A model generated the notes under the pieces. The model was not told the origin of the DNA and made no database searches. It saw nothing but the letters and a program-made list of their open reading frames with translations. From Fimenecus sp051881435 (GTDB lineage Bacteria > Bacillota > Clostridia > Oscillospirales > Acutalibacteraceae): 24,562 bases of DNA. The stretch spans positions 1-24,562 of the forward strand of contig JBJEPW010000040.1 in NCBI GenBank assembly GCA_051881435.1, in the 5' to 3' direction. This document shows, one piece after another, positions 15,943 through 23,937 of this stretch (its first letter is position 1; every line of letters starts with the position of its first letter). Both the position numbers and the translations under genes were made by a program.

Positions 15943-15971
15943 TTGACAAAAGGTATGTAATATGATAAAAT
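15943..15971 (+). promoter_or_regulatory. Promoter of the femAB pair
   Basis: TTGACA at 15943-15948, a 17-bp spacer, TAAAAT at 15966-15971, about 48 nt before the first FemAB ATG. A strong sigma-A match. Confidence 0.87.
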
Positions 15972-16018
15972 TTTTTGGAAATAATTGCATTAAACTGTGT
16001 TTTTAGAGGTGCGGCAAA

Positions 16019-17350
16019 ATGTCTGACTACAAGTTTTCCGAGCAAAAGAATTTAGATTTATTTAACGGTTTTTCCGAAAAAAACGGCGGTTCCATATATC
16101 AAACATCATACTGGGCTCAGGTAAAAAACGCTTGGAAGCCCTCGTTTTATATGGGGTATGAAAACGACACGCCTGTGCTCAGCGCATTATGCCTTGAGCG
16201 CGATGTAAAGGTGGGCAAGCTGTGGTATTGCCCCGATGGGTTCGTCTGTGATTTAAAAAATGAAAAGCTTGTGGCAGAGTTTTGTGCTTTTATGAAAGCG
16301 GAGATGAAAAAGCACGGCATTTGTGCTCTTGTCTGCGACCCGCTTGTATGTGAAAAGATTAACGGTGAAAAATGCGACACATCGGCAATCGACTCCATGC
16401 TCAAAGGCGGTTTTGTGCTTAATGATGACAAGGATTTTTACATTGTTCAGCCCACCTTAACCATAAATGCCCCGCTGAAAGGTTACACTGCCGACACATT
16501 TTTAAAGAAATGTGAAAAAGGTGTGCGCCACGGCTTAAAAGCGGCGGCAGACGGACTTTTATTTCATGAAACTTATGACAACATTACTCTGCCCGAACAT
16601 CCCGAAAAGCTTGACGAATTTTTCTCTGTTATGACGGAAACATCTGACAGGACGATGTTTATACAGCGTGATAAAAACTATTATAAAACGATTATTACTG
16701 CATTAAACGGCAAGGCGGTTATGGATTTTGTGTATTGCGACCAAAAGCTGCGCCGTGAACACTGCGACAAGCTGAGAGAGGAAAAAGCCGATCTCCTCCC
16801 CCGTCTTTCGGAGCTTGAAAGCGCCGAACCGAAAAACAAAAAGGAAATTGCGGCGGTAAAAAAACAGCTTGACGCTATTGACACCACACTTTCAAGAAAT
16901 GAAAAAGCAGACAAAGAGCTTAAAGAAAAATTCGGCGACGATGTTCCCGAAAAGCTTTGTCTTGCTGTGGGAATTACCTCCCGTTTCGGCAAAACGGCAA
17001 TCTGCCTTTACGGCGGCACAAGAAATGTACTTCGCAACACTCTGCGTCCTACTCATTATCTTAACTGGGTGCGAATTTGCAAGAGCATTGACGAAGGCAT
17101 TGAAATTCACGATTTGGGAAGAATTACGGGCGACCCCGACGATGAAAGCAATCCCCTTTACGGTCTTGCAAAGTATAAAAAGAGCTACAACGGCGAGATA
17201 ACGGAATATGTGGGCGATATGTATCTGATTGCCGATAAATTCAGATTTATGCTGTTCAGAACTTTGCTCCCGAAGGTTAAAAAGATAAAAAATACGGTTT
17301 TGAAAAAGCATATTAAAGAACAGACGGTTAACAGAAGCAAGTCAGAATAA
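16019..17350 (+). CDS. FemAB-family peptidoglycan bridge aminoacyltransferase (first copy)
   Basis: A 443-residue protein of the FemA/FemB/MurM family, which uses aminoacyl-tRNA to add amino acids to the lysine (or equivalent) side chain of the lipid II stem peptide at the cytoplasmic face. It has the two GNAT-like subdomains. The first opens with IYQTSYWAQVKNAWKPSFY (26-44). The second, at about 305-415, includes YGGTRNVLRNTLRPTHYLNW and the GRITGDPDDESNPLYGLAKYKKSYNGE block. Between them is a charged helical arm (about 243-303, rich in K, E and R), the coiled coil known from FemA. AGAGGTG precedes the ATG. The added amino acid cannot be predicted. Confidence 0.93.
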   Translation: MSDYKFSEQKNLDLFNGFSEKNGGSIYQTSYWAQVKNAWKPSFYMGYENDTPVLSALCLERDVKVGKLWYCPDGFVCDLKNEKLVAEFCAFMKAEMKKHGICALVCDPLVCEKINGEKCDTSAIDSMLKGGFVLNDDKDFYIVQPTLTINAPLKGYTADTFLKKCEKGVRHGLKAAADGLLFHETYDNITLPEHPEKLDEFFSVMTETSDRTMFIQRDKNYYKTIITALNGKAVMDFVYCDQKLRREHCDKLREEKADLLPRLSELESAEPKNKKEIAAVKKQLDAIDTTLSRNEKADKELKEKFGDDVPEKLCLAVGITSRFGKTAICLYGGTRNVLRNTLRPTHYLNWVRICKSIDEGIEIHDLGRITGDPDDESNPLYGLAKYKKSYNGEITEYVGDMYLIADKFRFMLFRTLLPKVKKIKNTVLKKHIKEQTVNRSKSE

Positions 17351-17361
17351 GGCGGGTTATT

Positions 17362-18612
17362 ATGTATAGTTTTAAGGCTGATATTCCAATTAAAGAATTT
17401 ACAGAATTTGTTGAAGGCGCGTCTTTTGCGACTATCCAGCAAACGGAGGCTTGGAGCCGTCTTAAAGGCAACTGGAAAAGCAGTTTTTGCGGAGTTTACA
17501 AGGACAATGAGCTCAAAGGCGTTGCTTTGATACTCATGCGCACGCTTATGCCCGGGTTTGTATATGCTTATTGCCCCCGAGGTCCGATTATGGATTTTTG
17601 TGATACTGATGCTGTGCGTGCATTTACTGACGGTGCAAGGGAATTTTGCAAAAAAAACGGCGTTTATCTTTTAAAAATCGACCCTGCAATAGTTGTGGGA
17701 AAAACGCTTCCCGATATGCCTGAGGAAAGATATTTTGACCCCTTTGATTTAGATAAGGGCAAAAGGGAATTTGACAATCTTGTAAAATGCGGATTTACCC
17801 ACAAAGGCTTCGGCAAAAGCCTTGACGCGGCTACACAGCCCCGTTTTAACGCGCTTATTCCTTTAAAGGACGCCGAGGGAAATCCTCTTGACGCCGCAAA
17901 GCTTAAAAAGAACTACAAAACAAAAATCAGAAAGTACCTTGGAACATTTCAGTCGGCAAGAGGACTTTTTTATGAGGAAGCGGAGCACACAAGCGAAAAT
18001 ATTGTTCTGTTCAAAAAAATATTGAGCTCCACAGAGGCAAGGCAGAATATCTCACTTCGCAATGAGGAATACTTTTCGCTCCTCTCGGAAGCGTTCGGCG
18101 ACAAGGCGTTCTTTGCATTTGAAAAATGCAATGTTAACGAATATATAGAAAATCTTGATCTAAGGCTCCAAAAAGAGCCCGAAAACCTGCAAAAGCTGAC
18201 GGAGCAGAAAAATGACGCTGTTAAGGTTATGGAAGAACGGGGCGAAACCGTTCCCCTTTCAGCCCTTTTAACGGTTTATCCCCCGAACAAAGAGGGCGTT
18301 AAAATCGCTGAATACCTTTATGCAGGCTCAGATTTATCTGTTTTTTCATCGTTCTGCGCCACGCTCTGCGGCCTTTGCACGCAATGCAACATCTGCATTG
18401 AAAAAGGCTGTGATTTCCTTGATTTGGGCGGCGTTTCAGGATATTTTGACGACGGCTTGTATGAGTTCAAAAGTCCGTTTAACCCCATTATCCTTGAATA
18501 CGCCGGTGAATTTGACTTGCCTATAAGCAATGTAAAATACGGCATAATGGAAAAAGGACTTCCCGTATTGAAAAAGGGATATTCAAAATTAAGAAAACTG
18601 CTGAAAAAATAA
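17362..18612 (+). CDS. FemAB-family peptidoglycan bridge aminoacyltransferase (second copy)
   Basis: A 416-residue paralogue of the preceding gene, starting 11 nt after its stop. It shares the layout: an ATIQQTEAWSRLKGNWKSSF opening, an acyl-tRNA/lipid II binding region, a shorter helical arm (about 258-292) and the second GNAT-like lobe ending in EFDLPISNVKYGIMEKGLPVLKKGYSKLRKLLKK-type basic tail. The LDLGGVSGYFDDGLYEFKSPF segment corresponds to the conserved DLGRITGDPDDE block of the first copy. Two sequential Fem enzymes usually add successive residues of a multi-residue bridge, as FemA and FemB do in Staphylococcus, so a two-step bridge is likely. A strong terminator follows immediately. 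Confidence 0.92.
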   Translation: MYSFKADIPIKEFTEFVEGASFATIQQTEAWSRLKGNWKSSFCGVYKDNELKGVALILMRTLMPGFVYAYCPRGPIMDFCDTDAVRAFTDGAREFCKKNGVYLLKIDPAIVVGKTLPDMPEERYFDPFDLDKGKREFDNLVKCGFTHKGFGKSLDAATQPRFNALIPLKDAEGNPLDAAKLKKNYKTKIRKYLGTFQSARGLFYEEAEHTSENIVLFKKILSSTEARQNISLRNEEYFSLLSEAFGDKAFFAFEKCNVNEYIENLDLRLQKEPENLQKLTEQKNDAVKVMEERGETVPLSALLTVYPPNKEGVKIAEYLYAGSDLSVFSSFCATLCGLCTQCNICIEKGCDFLDLGGVSGYFDDGLYEFKSPFNPIILEYAGEFDLPISNVKYGIMEKGLPVLKKGYSKLRKLLKK

Positions 18613-18615
18613 AAA

Positions 18616-18663
18616 GGCCGCCCTATGCCAAGTGCTGACAAGGCATAGGGCGGTCTTTTTTAT
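18616..18663 (+). terminator. Terminator of the femAB pair
   Basis: A 12-bp perfect stem (CCGCCCTATGCC at 18618-18629, GGCATAGGGCGG at 18642-18653), extended by G-U and G-C pairs, with a 12-nt loop and a T tract after it. It starts 3 nt after the second FemAB stop. Confidence 0.92.
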
Positions 18664-18673
18664 ATATGAAAAA

Positions 18674-18710
18674 CGCGGATTTTCCGAAAAGAAATCCGCG
18701 GGAATTTTTT
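18674..18710 (+). terminator. Second hairpin with T tract
   Basis: A 9-bp perfect stem (CGCGGATTT at 18674-18682, AAATCCGCG at 18692-18700), 9-nt loop, then GGAATTTTTT. It looks like a back-up terminator in tandem with the preceding one. The GGAA between stem and T run makes it weaker. The following 18711-18821 shows nothing recognisable. Confidence 0.5.
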
Positions 18711-18821
18711 GTTGTGGTATGCTTTTTTGGCGGCGGTTTTATAAAAACAATGCGCAGTCTTTCCCAAATCCACAAAAAAACACGGTGGAATAAATGGGGG
18801 GGTTGTATTTATGTTTATAGG

Positions 18822-18966
18822 GTAGGGCGGGGGCTTGAATTACTCGCCTGCCGGCTCAGGCAGCGCTTCTGCTCATTTCATTCGCAGAGGTGTCCACCGG
18901 ACACCCGCGCCCCCGCCGTTAATTTACATCGAACCTTGCGGCGGGCGCCGAGTCGACGCCCCCTAC
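18822..18966. repeat. REP-like palindromic element bounded by GTAGGG and CCCTAC
   Basis: A GC-rich non-coding block whose ends are GTAGGG (18822-18827) and CCCTAC (18961-18966). Inside, GGCGGGGGC (18826-18834) pairs with GCCCCCGCC (18909-18917), and the right end holds its own imperfect palindrome, GGGCGCCGAGTCGACGCCC (18943-18961), running into CTAC. The stem-then-CTAC border is the same as in the cluster at 12458-12646, though the stems differ. Short reading frames here have no plausible start site or composition. It sits just after the MerR gene, at the edge of the redox cluster. Confidence 0.6.
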
Positions 18967-18980
18967 GCACAAAATAAATA

Positions 18981-19448
18981 TTATTCTTTGCCTTCGTCTG
19001 CTATTCCGCTTTTCATTTTTCTGCGGATTTCTCGGATTTTTGGCGGCAAGTCCTCGTCGGACATTTGATTCGGCACATCGGTGGTGCCTGCGGCTTTGGC
19101 GGTCTCGTAATACCAACATTTAAAATTGACCGTATCCAAGGTCTCCTGCAACTCCGCCATCTGCTTTTCCACCTCGGCTTTGCGCTTTTGAAACAGCGCA
19201 AGCCGTTCGTCAATGGTTTCGTCGCCCCGCATACACAAATGGATAAACGAACGAATATCCTTAATCTGCATACCTGTCTTTTTTAAGCACGAAATGATTT
19301 TCAGCCACTCGTAATCGCTGTCCCGAAACACGCGAATACCACCCTCGGAGCGCTCCACAAACGGCAGTAAGCCCTCTTTCTCGTAATAACGCAAGGTGGA
19401 GGGCGCAACGCCCAATTTTTTTGCCATTTCCCCCACGGTATAGTGCAT
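18981..19448 (-). CDS. MerR-family regulator, NmlR/AdhR-like
   Basis: A 155-residue MerR regulator. The DNA-binding winged helix is at 3-70 (YTVGEMAKKLGVAPSTLRYY contains the recognition helix) and a dimerising coiled coil is at about 81-108. It lacks a metal-binding loop. C54 in IISCLKKTGM lies where NmlR and AdhR carry the single cysteine needed to sense aldehydes and other electrophiles; C72 and C111 are additional. GGAGG precedes the ATG. It is divergent from the redox cluster, whose promoter has the MerR architecture. A carbonyl or quinone inducer is likely but inferred. Confidence 0.9.
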   Translation of the reverse strand: MHYTVGEMAKKLGVAPSTLRYYEKEGLLPFVERSEGGIRVFRDSDYEWLKIISCLKKTGMQIKDIRSFIHLCMRGDETIDERLALFQKRKAEVEKQMAELQETLDTVNFKCWYYETAKAAGTTDVPNQMSDEDLPPKIREIRRKMKSGIADEGKE

Positions 19449-19482
19449 TTTTCATTCCTCCGAAAAATTTTAAAAAAACCTC

Positions 19483-19513
19483 TTGACTTAAAGTTAACTT
19501 TAAGTTGTAGTAT
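19483..19513 (+). promoter_or_regulatory. MerR-type promoter with palindromic operator
   Basis: TTGACT (19483-19488) and TAGTAT (19508-19513) are separated by 19 bp, the stretched spacing that MerR activators correct by untwisting DNA. A perfect 20-bp palindrome, ACTTAAAGTTAACTTTAAGT (19486-19505), fills the spacer. The first gene of the cluster starts 55 nt downstream behind AAGGAGG. This is direct evidence that the divergent MerR protein controls the plus-strand cluster. Confidence 0.92.
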
Positions 19514-19567
19514 TTAACTTGCAAAGATTATACAGCGCATTTTCAGTGCAGTCAAGGAGGAATTTTT

Positions 19568-19981
19568 ATGGAAATCCCCGCAGAATTTCAGACTCCGTTC
19601 CCCGTTGGAGAGAAAAATGACGCGTTCGCCGCCTATTTTGACGGGCAAAGTTATTTGCATATGCTCTCGACAGAGCAGGTCGGCATGGCAAATGTTACCT
19701 TTGCGCCTGCCTGCCGCAATCATTGGCATATCCATAAATCCACAAACGGCGGCGGGCAGATTTTGCTGGTCACCGCGGGCAGAGGGTGGTATCAGGCGTG
19801 GGGCGAGCCCGCGCGGGCACTGCGCCCAGGTGATGTTGTAAACATTCCCGCCAATGTGAAGCATTGGCACGGTGCGGCGGCAGACGCTTGGTTTCAGCAT
19901 ATTGCGGTGGAAGTCCCCGGAGAAAACTGCCGAACGAAATGGTGCGAGCCGCTTGGCGAAACCGAATACAAAAATCTGTAA
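19568..19981 (+). CDS. Cupin-domain protein
   Basis: A 137-residue single-domain cupin. Motif 1 is NHWHIHKSTNGGGQILLVTAGRG, giving histidine ligands among H52, H54 and H56 with Q64 in place of the usual glutamate. Motif 2 is PGDVVNIPANVKHWHG with H99. A metal site is therefore likely. Small cupins of this type are often encoded beside carboxymuconolactone decarboxylase-like proteins and reductases in anaerobes, where their reaction is unknown; some are isomerases or enol-handling enzymes. First gene of the MerR-controlled unit, with AAGGAGG 7 nt before the ATG. Confidence 0.9.
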   Translation: MEIPAEFQTPFPVGEKNDAFAAYFDGQSYLHMLSTEQVGMANVTFAPACRNHWHIHKSTNGGGQILLVTAGRGWYQAWGEPARALRPGDVVNIPANVKHWHGAAADAWFQHIAVEVPGENCRTKWCEPLGETEYKNL

Positions 19982-19995
19982 AGGAGCAAGTATAT

Positions 19996-20316
19996 ATGGA
20001 AAAAGTAACCGCAGGCAGAGACGCGCTCGGCGAATTTGCGCCGAAATTTGCACAGTTGAATGACGATGTGCTGTTCGGCGAGGTTTGGTCGAGAGAGGAA
20101 CAACTGTCCGCACGGGACAGAAGTATTGTAACGGTAACGGCGCTGATAGCGAGCGGCGTTTTAGACAGTTCGTTACAGCATCATTTGCAAAATGCCAAAA
20201 AACAAGGCGTTACCCAAACGGAAATTGCCGAAATTTTAACGCACGCCGCCTTTTATGCAGGCTGGCCGAAGGCGTGGGCGGCATTCCGTATGGCAAAAGA
20301 AATTTGGGACGAATAA
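19996..20316 (+). CDS. Carboxymuconolactone decarboxylase-family protein
   Basis: A 106-residue, all-helical protein of the CMD/AhpD superfamily, of the type SARDRSIVTVTALIASGVLDSSLQHH with a TQTEIAEILTHAAFYAGWPKAWAA C-terminal block. It lacks the CxxC of AhpD, so it is not a peroxidase partner of that kind and is closer to the true CMD fold. The reaction is unknown; members next to cupins are annotated only by family. The ATG at 19996 is preferred over earlier in-frame starts because AAGGAG lies 9 nt upstream, immediately after the cupin stop. Confidence 0.9.
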   Translation: MEKVTAGRDALGEFAPKFAQLNDDVLFGEVWSREEQLSARDRSIVTVTALIASGVLDSSLQHHLQNAKKQGVTQTEIAEILTHAAFYAGWPKAWAAFRMAKEIWDE

Positions 20317-20329
20317 CAGGGGGTTCAGA

Positions 20330-21217
20330 ATGGATTACACAACTCTATCCAACGGCGTAAAAATGCCGATGCTCGGCTATGGCGTGTATCAGGTGACGAA
20401 AGAAGAATGCGAACGCTGTGTGCTGGACGCATTGGCGGTCGGCTACCGCGCGATTGACACGGCGCAAAGTTATTTTAACGAGGAAGAAGTGGGCAATGCT
20501 TTACAAAAATCGGGCATTCCCCGCGAGGAGATTTTTCTGACTTCCAAGGTTTGGATTGAGCACTACGGCTATGAAAACTGCAAAAAATCGGTGGAGGACT
20601 CTTTGCGGAAGCTGAAAACCGATTATATGGATTTAATGCTTTTGCATCAGCCTTTCAGCGATATTTACGGCGCGTGGCGGGCGTTGGAAGAACTGTACGA
20701 AGCGGGCAAAATCCGCGCCATCGGGATTTCTAACTTCTACCCCGATCGTATGGTGGATATTGCGTCTTTTGCGCGTATTCGCCCCATGGTCAATCAAATC
20801 GAAATCCACCCGCACAATCAGCAAATCGCCGCCAAGGAATGGAATAAAAAATACGGTTTGCAAATAGAGGCATGGGCGCCTTTCGGCGAGGGCAGAGACG
20901 GTATGTTCGACTTACCGGAACTCAAAGCCATCGGCGCAAAATACGGCAAAACGGCGGCGCAGGTCATTTTGCGCTGGCATTTGCAAAGCGGCGTTGTTGT
21001 AATTCCGAAATCCACGCACAAAGAGAGAATGGTAGAAAACTTCCAAGTGTTTGATTTCACCCTTTCCGACGAGGATATGCAAGCCATTGCCGCGCTCGAC
21101 GAAAATACAAGCGCGTTTTTCTCCCACCAAGACCCCGCTATGGTGGAGTGGTTTGTACAAATGGTAGAGGCAAGAAAACAAAATAAAGATTGCCGCCGTG
21201 ATAAGAAAAATTGGTAA
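20330..21217 (+). CDS. Aldo/keto reductase
   Basis: A 295-residue NAD(P)H-dependent reductase of the AKR superfamily (AKR5-like bacterial group, related to 2,5-diketo-D-gluconate reductases and methylglyoxal/glyoxal reductases). The catalytic tetrad is complete: D43 and Y48 in AIDTAQSY, K73 in LTSKVW and H106 in LLHQP. The cofactor-binding segment VVIPKSTHKERMVENFQVFDF is near the C-terminus. The ATG at 20330 is chosen because MDYTTLSNGVKMP is the normal AKR start; a longer frame would overlap the CMD gene. In this cluster it probably reduces toxic aldehydes to alcohols. Confidence 0.95.
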   Translation: MDYTTLSNGVKMPMLGYGVYQVTKEECERCVLDALAVGYRAIDTAQSYFNEEEVGNALQKSGIPREEIFLTSKVWIEHYGYENCKKSVEDSLRKLKTDYMDLMLLHQPFSDIYGAWRALEELYEAGKIRAIGISNFYPDRMVDIASFARIRPMVNQIEIHPHNQQIAAKEWNKKYGLQIEAWAPFGEGRDGMFDLPELKAIGAKYGKTAAQVILRWHLQSGVVVIPKSTHKERMVENFQVFDFTLSDEDMQAIAALDENTSAFFSHQDPAMVEWFVQMVEARKQNKDCRRDKKNW

Positions 21218-21231
21218 GGCGTGATGCAAAT

Positions 21232-21903
21232 ATGAACAAGAAAGTAATCGGAATAATAGGCATTTTTATTCTCATTTGTATAATTGGCGTTTTCGCGTTT
21301 TTCTTTGTAAATCACAGAGCACCGAACAAAGAAGAACCGTTCAACAAAACGAATACAAATGAAATATCAGATAATTCGGAAAATACAAATAACCGTGAAA
21401 ACGACAATACCGCAACCGATAATAAAAAAGTTTTAGTTGTATATTTTTCAGCTACGAATCATACAAAAGGCGTGGCTGAAAAAATTGCGGATAATTTAAA
21501 CGGAGATTTATTTGCAATCGAGCCAAAGGATGCATATACAACGGAAGACTTGAATTGGTCAAATGAACAATCAAGAGTATCAAGAGAACATGACAATGAG
21601 AGTTTAAGAAATGTTGAATTAAAAACGGCGAATGTAGATAACTGGGACAGTTACGATACAGTCTTAATCGGTTATCCGATTTGGTGGGGCGTAGCGGCAT
21701 GGCCCGTCGATACTTTTGTGAAAGCAAATGACTTTACCGGAAAAACAGTCATACCGTTTTGCACTTCCGCATCATCCGGATTGGGACAAAGCGGTGCATT
21801 ATTGGAAAGTGAAGCAAACGGCGGTGATTGGAAAGAAGGACACCGTTTTACTTCAAGCCCGACAGACGCGGATATAAAAGCATTTACGGACAGTATCAAG
21901 TAA
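21232..21903 (+). CDS. Membrane-anchored flavodoxin
   Basis: A 223-residue protein with a short basic start (MNKK), one membrane helix (about 5-26), a polar Asn/Glu/Thr-rich linker (about 29-65) and a flavodoxin domain (66-223). The phosphate-binding loop is YFSATNHTK, and the IGYPIWWGVAAWPVDTF and PFCTSASSGLGQS segments contact FMN. With positive residues before the helix and no lipobox ending in G/A/S-C, the flavodoxin should face outside the cytoplasm. That is unusual, since flavodoxins are normally cytosolic electron carriers. The gene is visibly more AT-rich than its neighbours, hinting at separate acquisition. ATG 21232 is used so that the protein begins directly before the helix. Confidence 0.88.
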   Translation: MNKKVIGIIGIFILICIIGVFAFFFVNHRAPNKEEPFNKTNTNEISDNSENTNNRENDNTATDNKKVLVVYFSATNHTKGVAEKIADNLNGDLFAIEPKDAYTTEDLNWSNEQSRVSREHDNESLRNVELKTANVDNWDSYDTVLIGYPIWWGVAAWPVDTFVKANDFTGKTVIPFCTSASSGLGQSGALLESEANGGDWKEGHRFTSSPTDADIKAFTDSIK

Positions 21904-21958
21904 TAAATAAAAAAGAGTTGGTAAGCGGCATGTCTTTTCACAGAAAGGCGATTTTACT

Positions 21959-22735
21959 ATGGTATTCTTTTTTACGGCGACCGGCAACAGCCTGTATGTC
22001 GCCAAACAGTTGGACGCAAATTCGGTCAGCATTCCGCAGGTCTGCAAACAGCAGGATTTGCAATTTGCCGATACAACCATTGGGATTGTCTGCCCGGTTT
22101 ACTGCGGAGAAATTCCGTCTCTTGTTTTTAAATTTCTCAAAAAGGCGCATTTTAAAACACCGTATCTGTATTTAATTTTGACTTACGGTATGGACGAGAG
22201 CGACAGCGCAGAATTTACCGCGCGGCAATGCGAAAAAATCGGTGTGTACTTTGACTATATCCATTGCGTGAACATGGTGGATAATTACTTGCCTGCCTTT
22301 GATATGCAGGCGGAAACGGCGGCGGATAAACAGGTTGACCGTCAGTTAAAAGAGGTTATTGCCGACATAACCGCCCAAAAACGGGAAATCCCGAAAGCGG
22401 AAAAAGCGGGTATCAAACTGCACAAACGGGTAAAAATCATGAATCGGCTGTTCCCCGCTTTGAATAACGGCAAAGCCTTGCAAATAACCGAGAATTGCAC
22501 AGGCTGTACCGTTTGCAGTCAGATCTGTCCGCTTGGCAATATCGCCGTGGACGCGGGTCGGGCGCATCGACTGCATAAAACCTGTGCATTTTGCCTTGCC
22601 TGTATTCAAAACTGCCCGCAGAAAGCAATTACATTGCGGTCCGAAAAAAATCCGAATGCACGGTATCGAAACGAACATATCTCTTTGGAAGAAATTATCC
22701 GTGCCAACAAGCAAACTGAGAAAATTTCAGATTAA
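21959..22735 (+). CDS. EFR1-family flavodoxin-ferredoxin fusion
   Basis: A 258-residue electron-transfer protein. The N-terminal flavodoxin-like domain begins with the phosphate loop FFFTATGNS, and the C-terminal domain has two [4Fe-4S] sites: C180, C183, C186, C190 (CTGCTVCSQIC) and C209, C212, C215, C219 (CAFCLACIQNC). Such proteins (EFR1) are common in anaerobic Firmicutes and are thought to pass electrons to flavoenzymes. It has no signal or membrane segment and sits between two oxidoreductase genes, fitting an internal electron donor. AGAAAGG precedes the ATG. Confidence 0.93.
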   Translation: MVFFFTATGNSLYVAKQLDANSVSIPQVCKQQDLQFADTTIGIVCPVYCGEIPSLVFKFLKKAHFKTPYLYLILTYGMDESDSAEFTARQCEKIGVYFDYIHCVNMVDNYLPAFDMQAETAADKQVDRQLKEVIADITAQKREIPKAEKAGIKLHKRVKIMNRLFPALNNGKALQITENCTGCTVCSQICPLGNIAVDAGRAHRLHKTCAFCLACIQNCPQKAITLRSEKNPNARYRNEHISLEEIIRANKQTEKISD

Positions 22736-22758
22736 AATTATCAGCAAGGAGTGTTTTT

Positions 22759-23937
22759 ATGTTAGGAGAATTTACCTATTGCAACCCCACAAAGCTGTAT
22801 TTCGGGCGTGACGCTTTAAACGGCTTAAATGAAGAACTGCCGAAATACGGCGACACCGTACTGCTTTGTTACGGCGGCGGTTCTATCAAGAAAAACGGCA
22901 TTTATGACAAGGTTGTTGCCATTTTAAAATCAAACGGCAAAACGATTGTGGAAGACGCGGGTGTTATGCCCAATCCGACGGCGGAAAAACTGTTTGAGGG
23001 CTGTGCGCTGGCACGCGAAAACCATGTGGATTTGATTTTGGCTGTGGGCGGCGGCAGTGTTTGCGACTATGCAAAAGCCGTTTCCGTTTCGGCGCACTGC
23101 AACGAAAATCCGTGGGACAAATACTATTTGCGTATGGAAGACCCGGACAACGAAATCATCCCCGTGGGCTGTGTGCTGACGATGGTGGGCACAGGCAGTG
23201 AAATGAACGGCGGCTCGGTGATTACCAATCACGCGCAAAAACTAAAAATCGGGCATGTGTTCGGCGAAAATGTATTCCCGAAATTTTCGGTGCTCAACCC
23301 CGAATTTACCTTAACCTTGCCGAAATATCAAATGGTATCGGGTATTTTCGATATTATGTCGCACATTTTGGAGCAGTATTTTTCGGGCGAGGACGATAAC
23401 ACCTCGGACTATATTATGGAAGGACTTTTACGGTCGCTTATCCATTCCTCAAAAATCGCTGTGGAGAATCCCAACGATTACGAGGCACGCAGTAATATGA
23501 TGTGGATTGCAACATGGGCGCTGAACACCCTTGTTGCAAAGGGAAAATCCACAGACTGGATGGTGCATATGATTGGGCAGTCAATAGGCGCATACACAGA
23601 CGCCACGCACGGTATGACGCTTGCGGCGGTTTCCATTCCCTATTACAAGCACATTTTGCCTTACGGCTTACAGAAATTCAAGCGGTATGCCGTAAATGTC
23701 TGGAACATCAACCCCGACGGCAAGAGCGACACGGAAACAGCCCTGCAAGGGCTTGACGCCATGGAAAACTATATGCGTTCCCTCGGACTTGTGATGAATG
23801 TACAAGAACTCGGTGTGCGTGAAGATATGCTGGACGGCATTGCAGACGGCTCGTTTATTATGGAGGGCGGCTACAAGGTGCTCGCTCACGATGAAATTGT
23901 GGAAATTTTAAAAGAAAGTATGCGGGCTGAAAAATGA
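22759..23937 (+). CDS. Iron-containing alcohol dehydrogenase (YqhD/BdhA type)
   Basis: A 392-residue NAD(P)H-dependent group III alcohol dehydrogenase that reduces aldehydes to alcohols in the cytosol. It has the nucleotide-binding GGGS at 97-100, the GTGSEMNGGSVITN block, and metal ligands D198, H202, H270 and H284, matching the set in YqhD. The opening FTYCNPTKLYFGRDAL is typical of the butanol dehydrogenase/YqhD branch; YqhD is a broad aldehyde scavenger, which supports the aldehyde-detoxification reading of the cluster. AAGGAG lies upstream. The stop overlaps the next gene in an ATGA junction. Confidence 0.95.
   Translation: MLGEFTYCNPTKLYFGRDALNGLNEELPKYGDTVLLCYGGGSIKKNGIYDKVVAILKSNGKTIVEDAGVMPNPTAEKLFEGCALARENHVDLILAVGGGSVCDYAKAVSVSAHCNENPWDKYYLRMEDPDNEIIPVGCVLTMVGTGSEMNGGSVITNHAQKLKIGHVFGENVFPKFSVLNPEFTLTLPKYQMVSGIFDIMSHILEQYFSGEDDNTSDYIMEGLLRSLIHSSKIAVENPNDYEARSNMMWIATWALNTLVAKGKSTDWMVHMIGQSIGAYTDATHGMTLAAVSIPYYKHILPYGLQKFKRYAVNVWNINPDGKSDTETALQGLDAMENYMRSLGLVMNVQELGVREDMLDGIADGSFIMEGGYKVLAHDEIVEILKESMRAEK

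Noticed and set aside
18666..18977. A 103-codon plus-strand frame after the femAB terminator
   Set aside because: It begins within the second hairpin, has no ribosome binding site, and most of it is the GC-rich palindromic repeat.
19514..20113. A 199-codon minus-strand frame across the cupin and CMD genes
   Set aside because: It runs antisense to two recognisable genes with good ribosome binding sites and would extend into the MerR promoter; no domain is seen.
20255..21217. Longer start for the aldo/keto reductase inside the CMD gene
   Set aside because: The added 25 residues are the out-of-frame translation of the CMD gene; the family start MDYTTLSNG at 20330 is the natural N-terminus.
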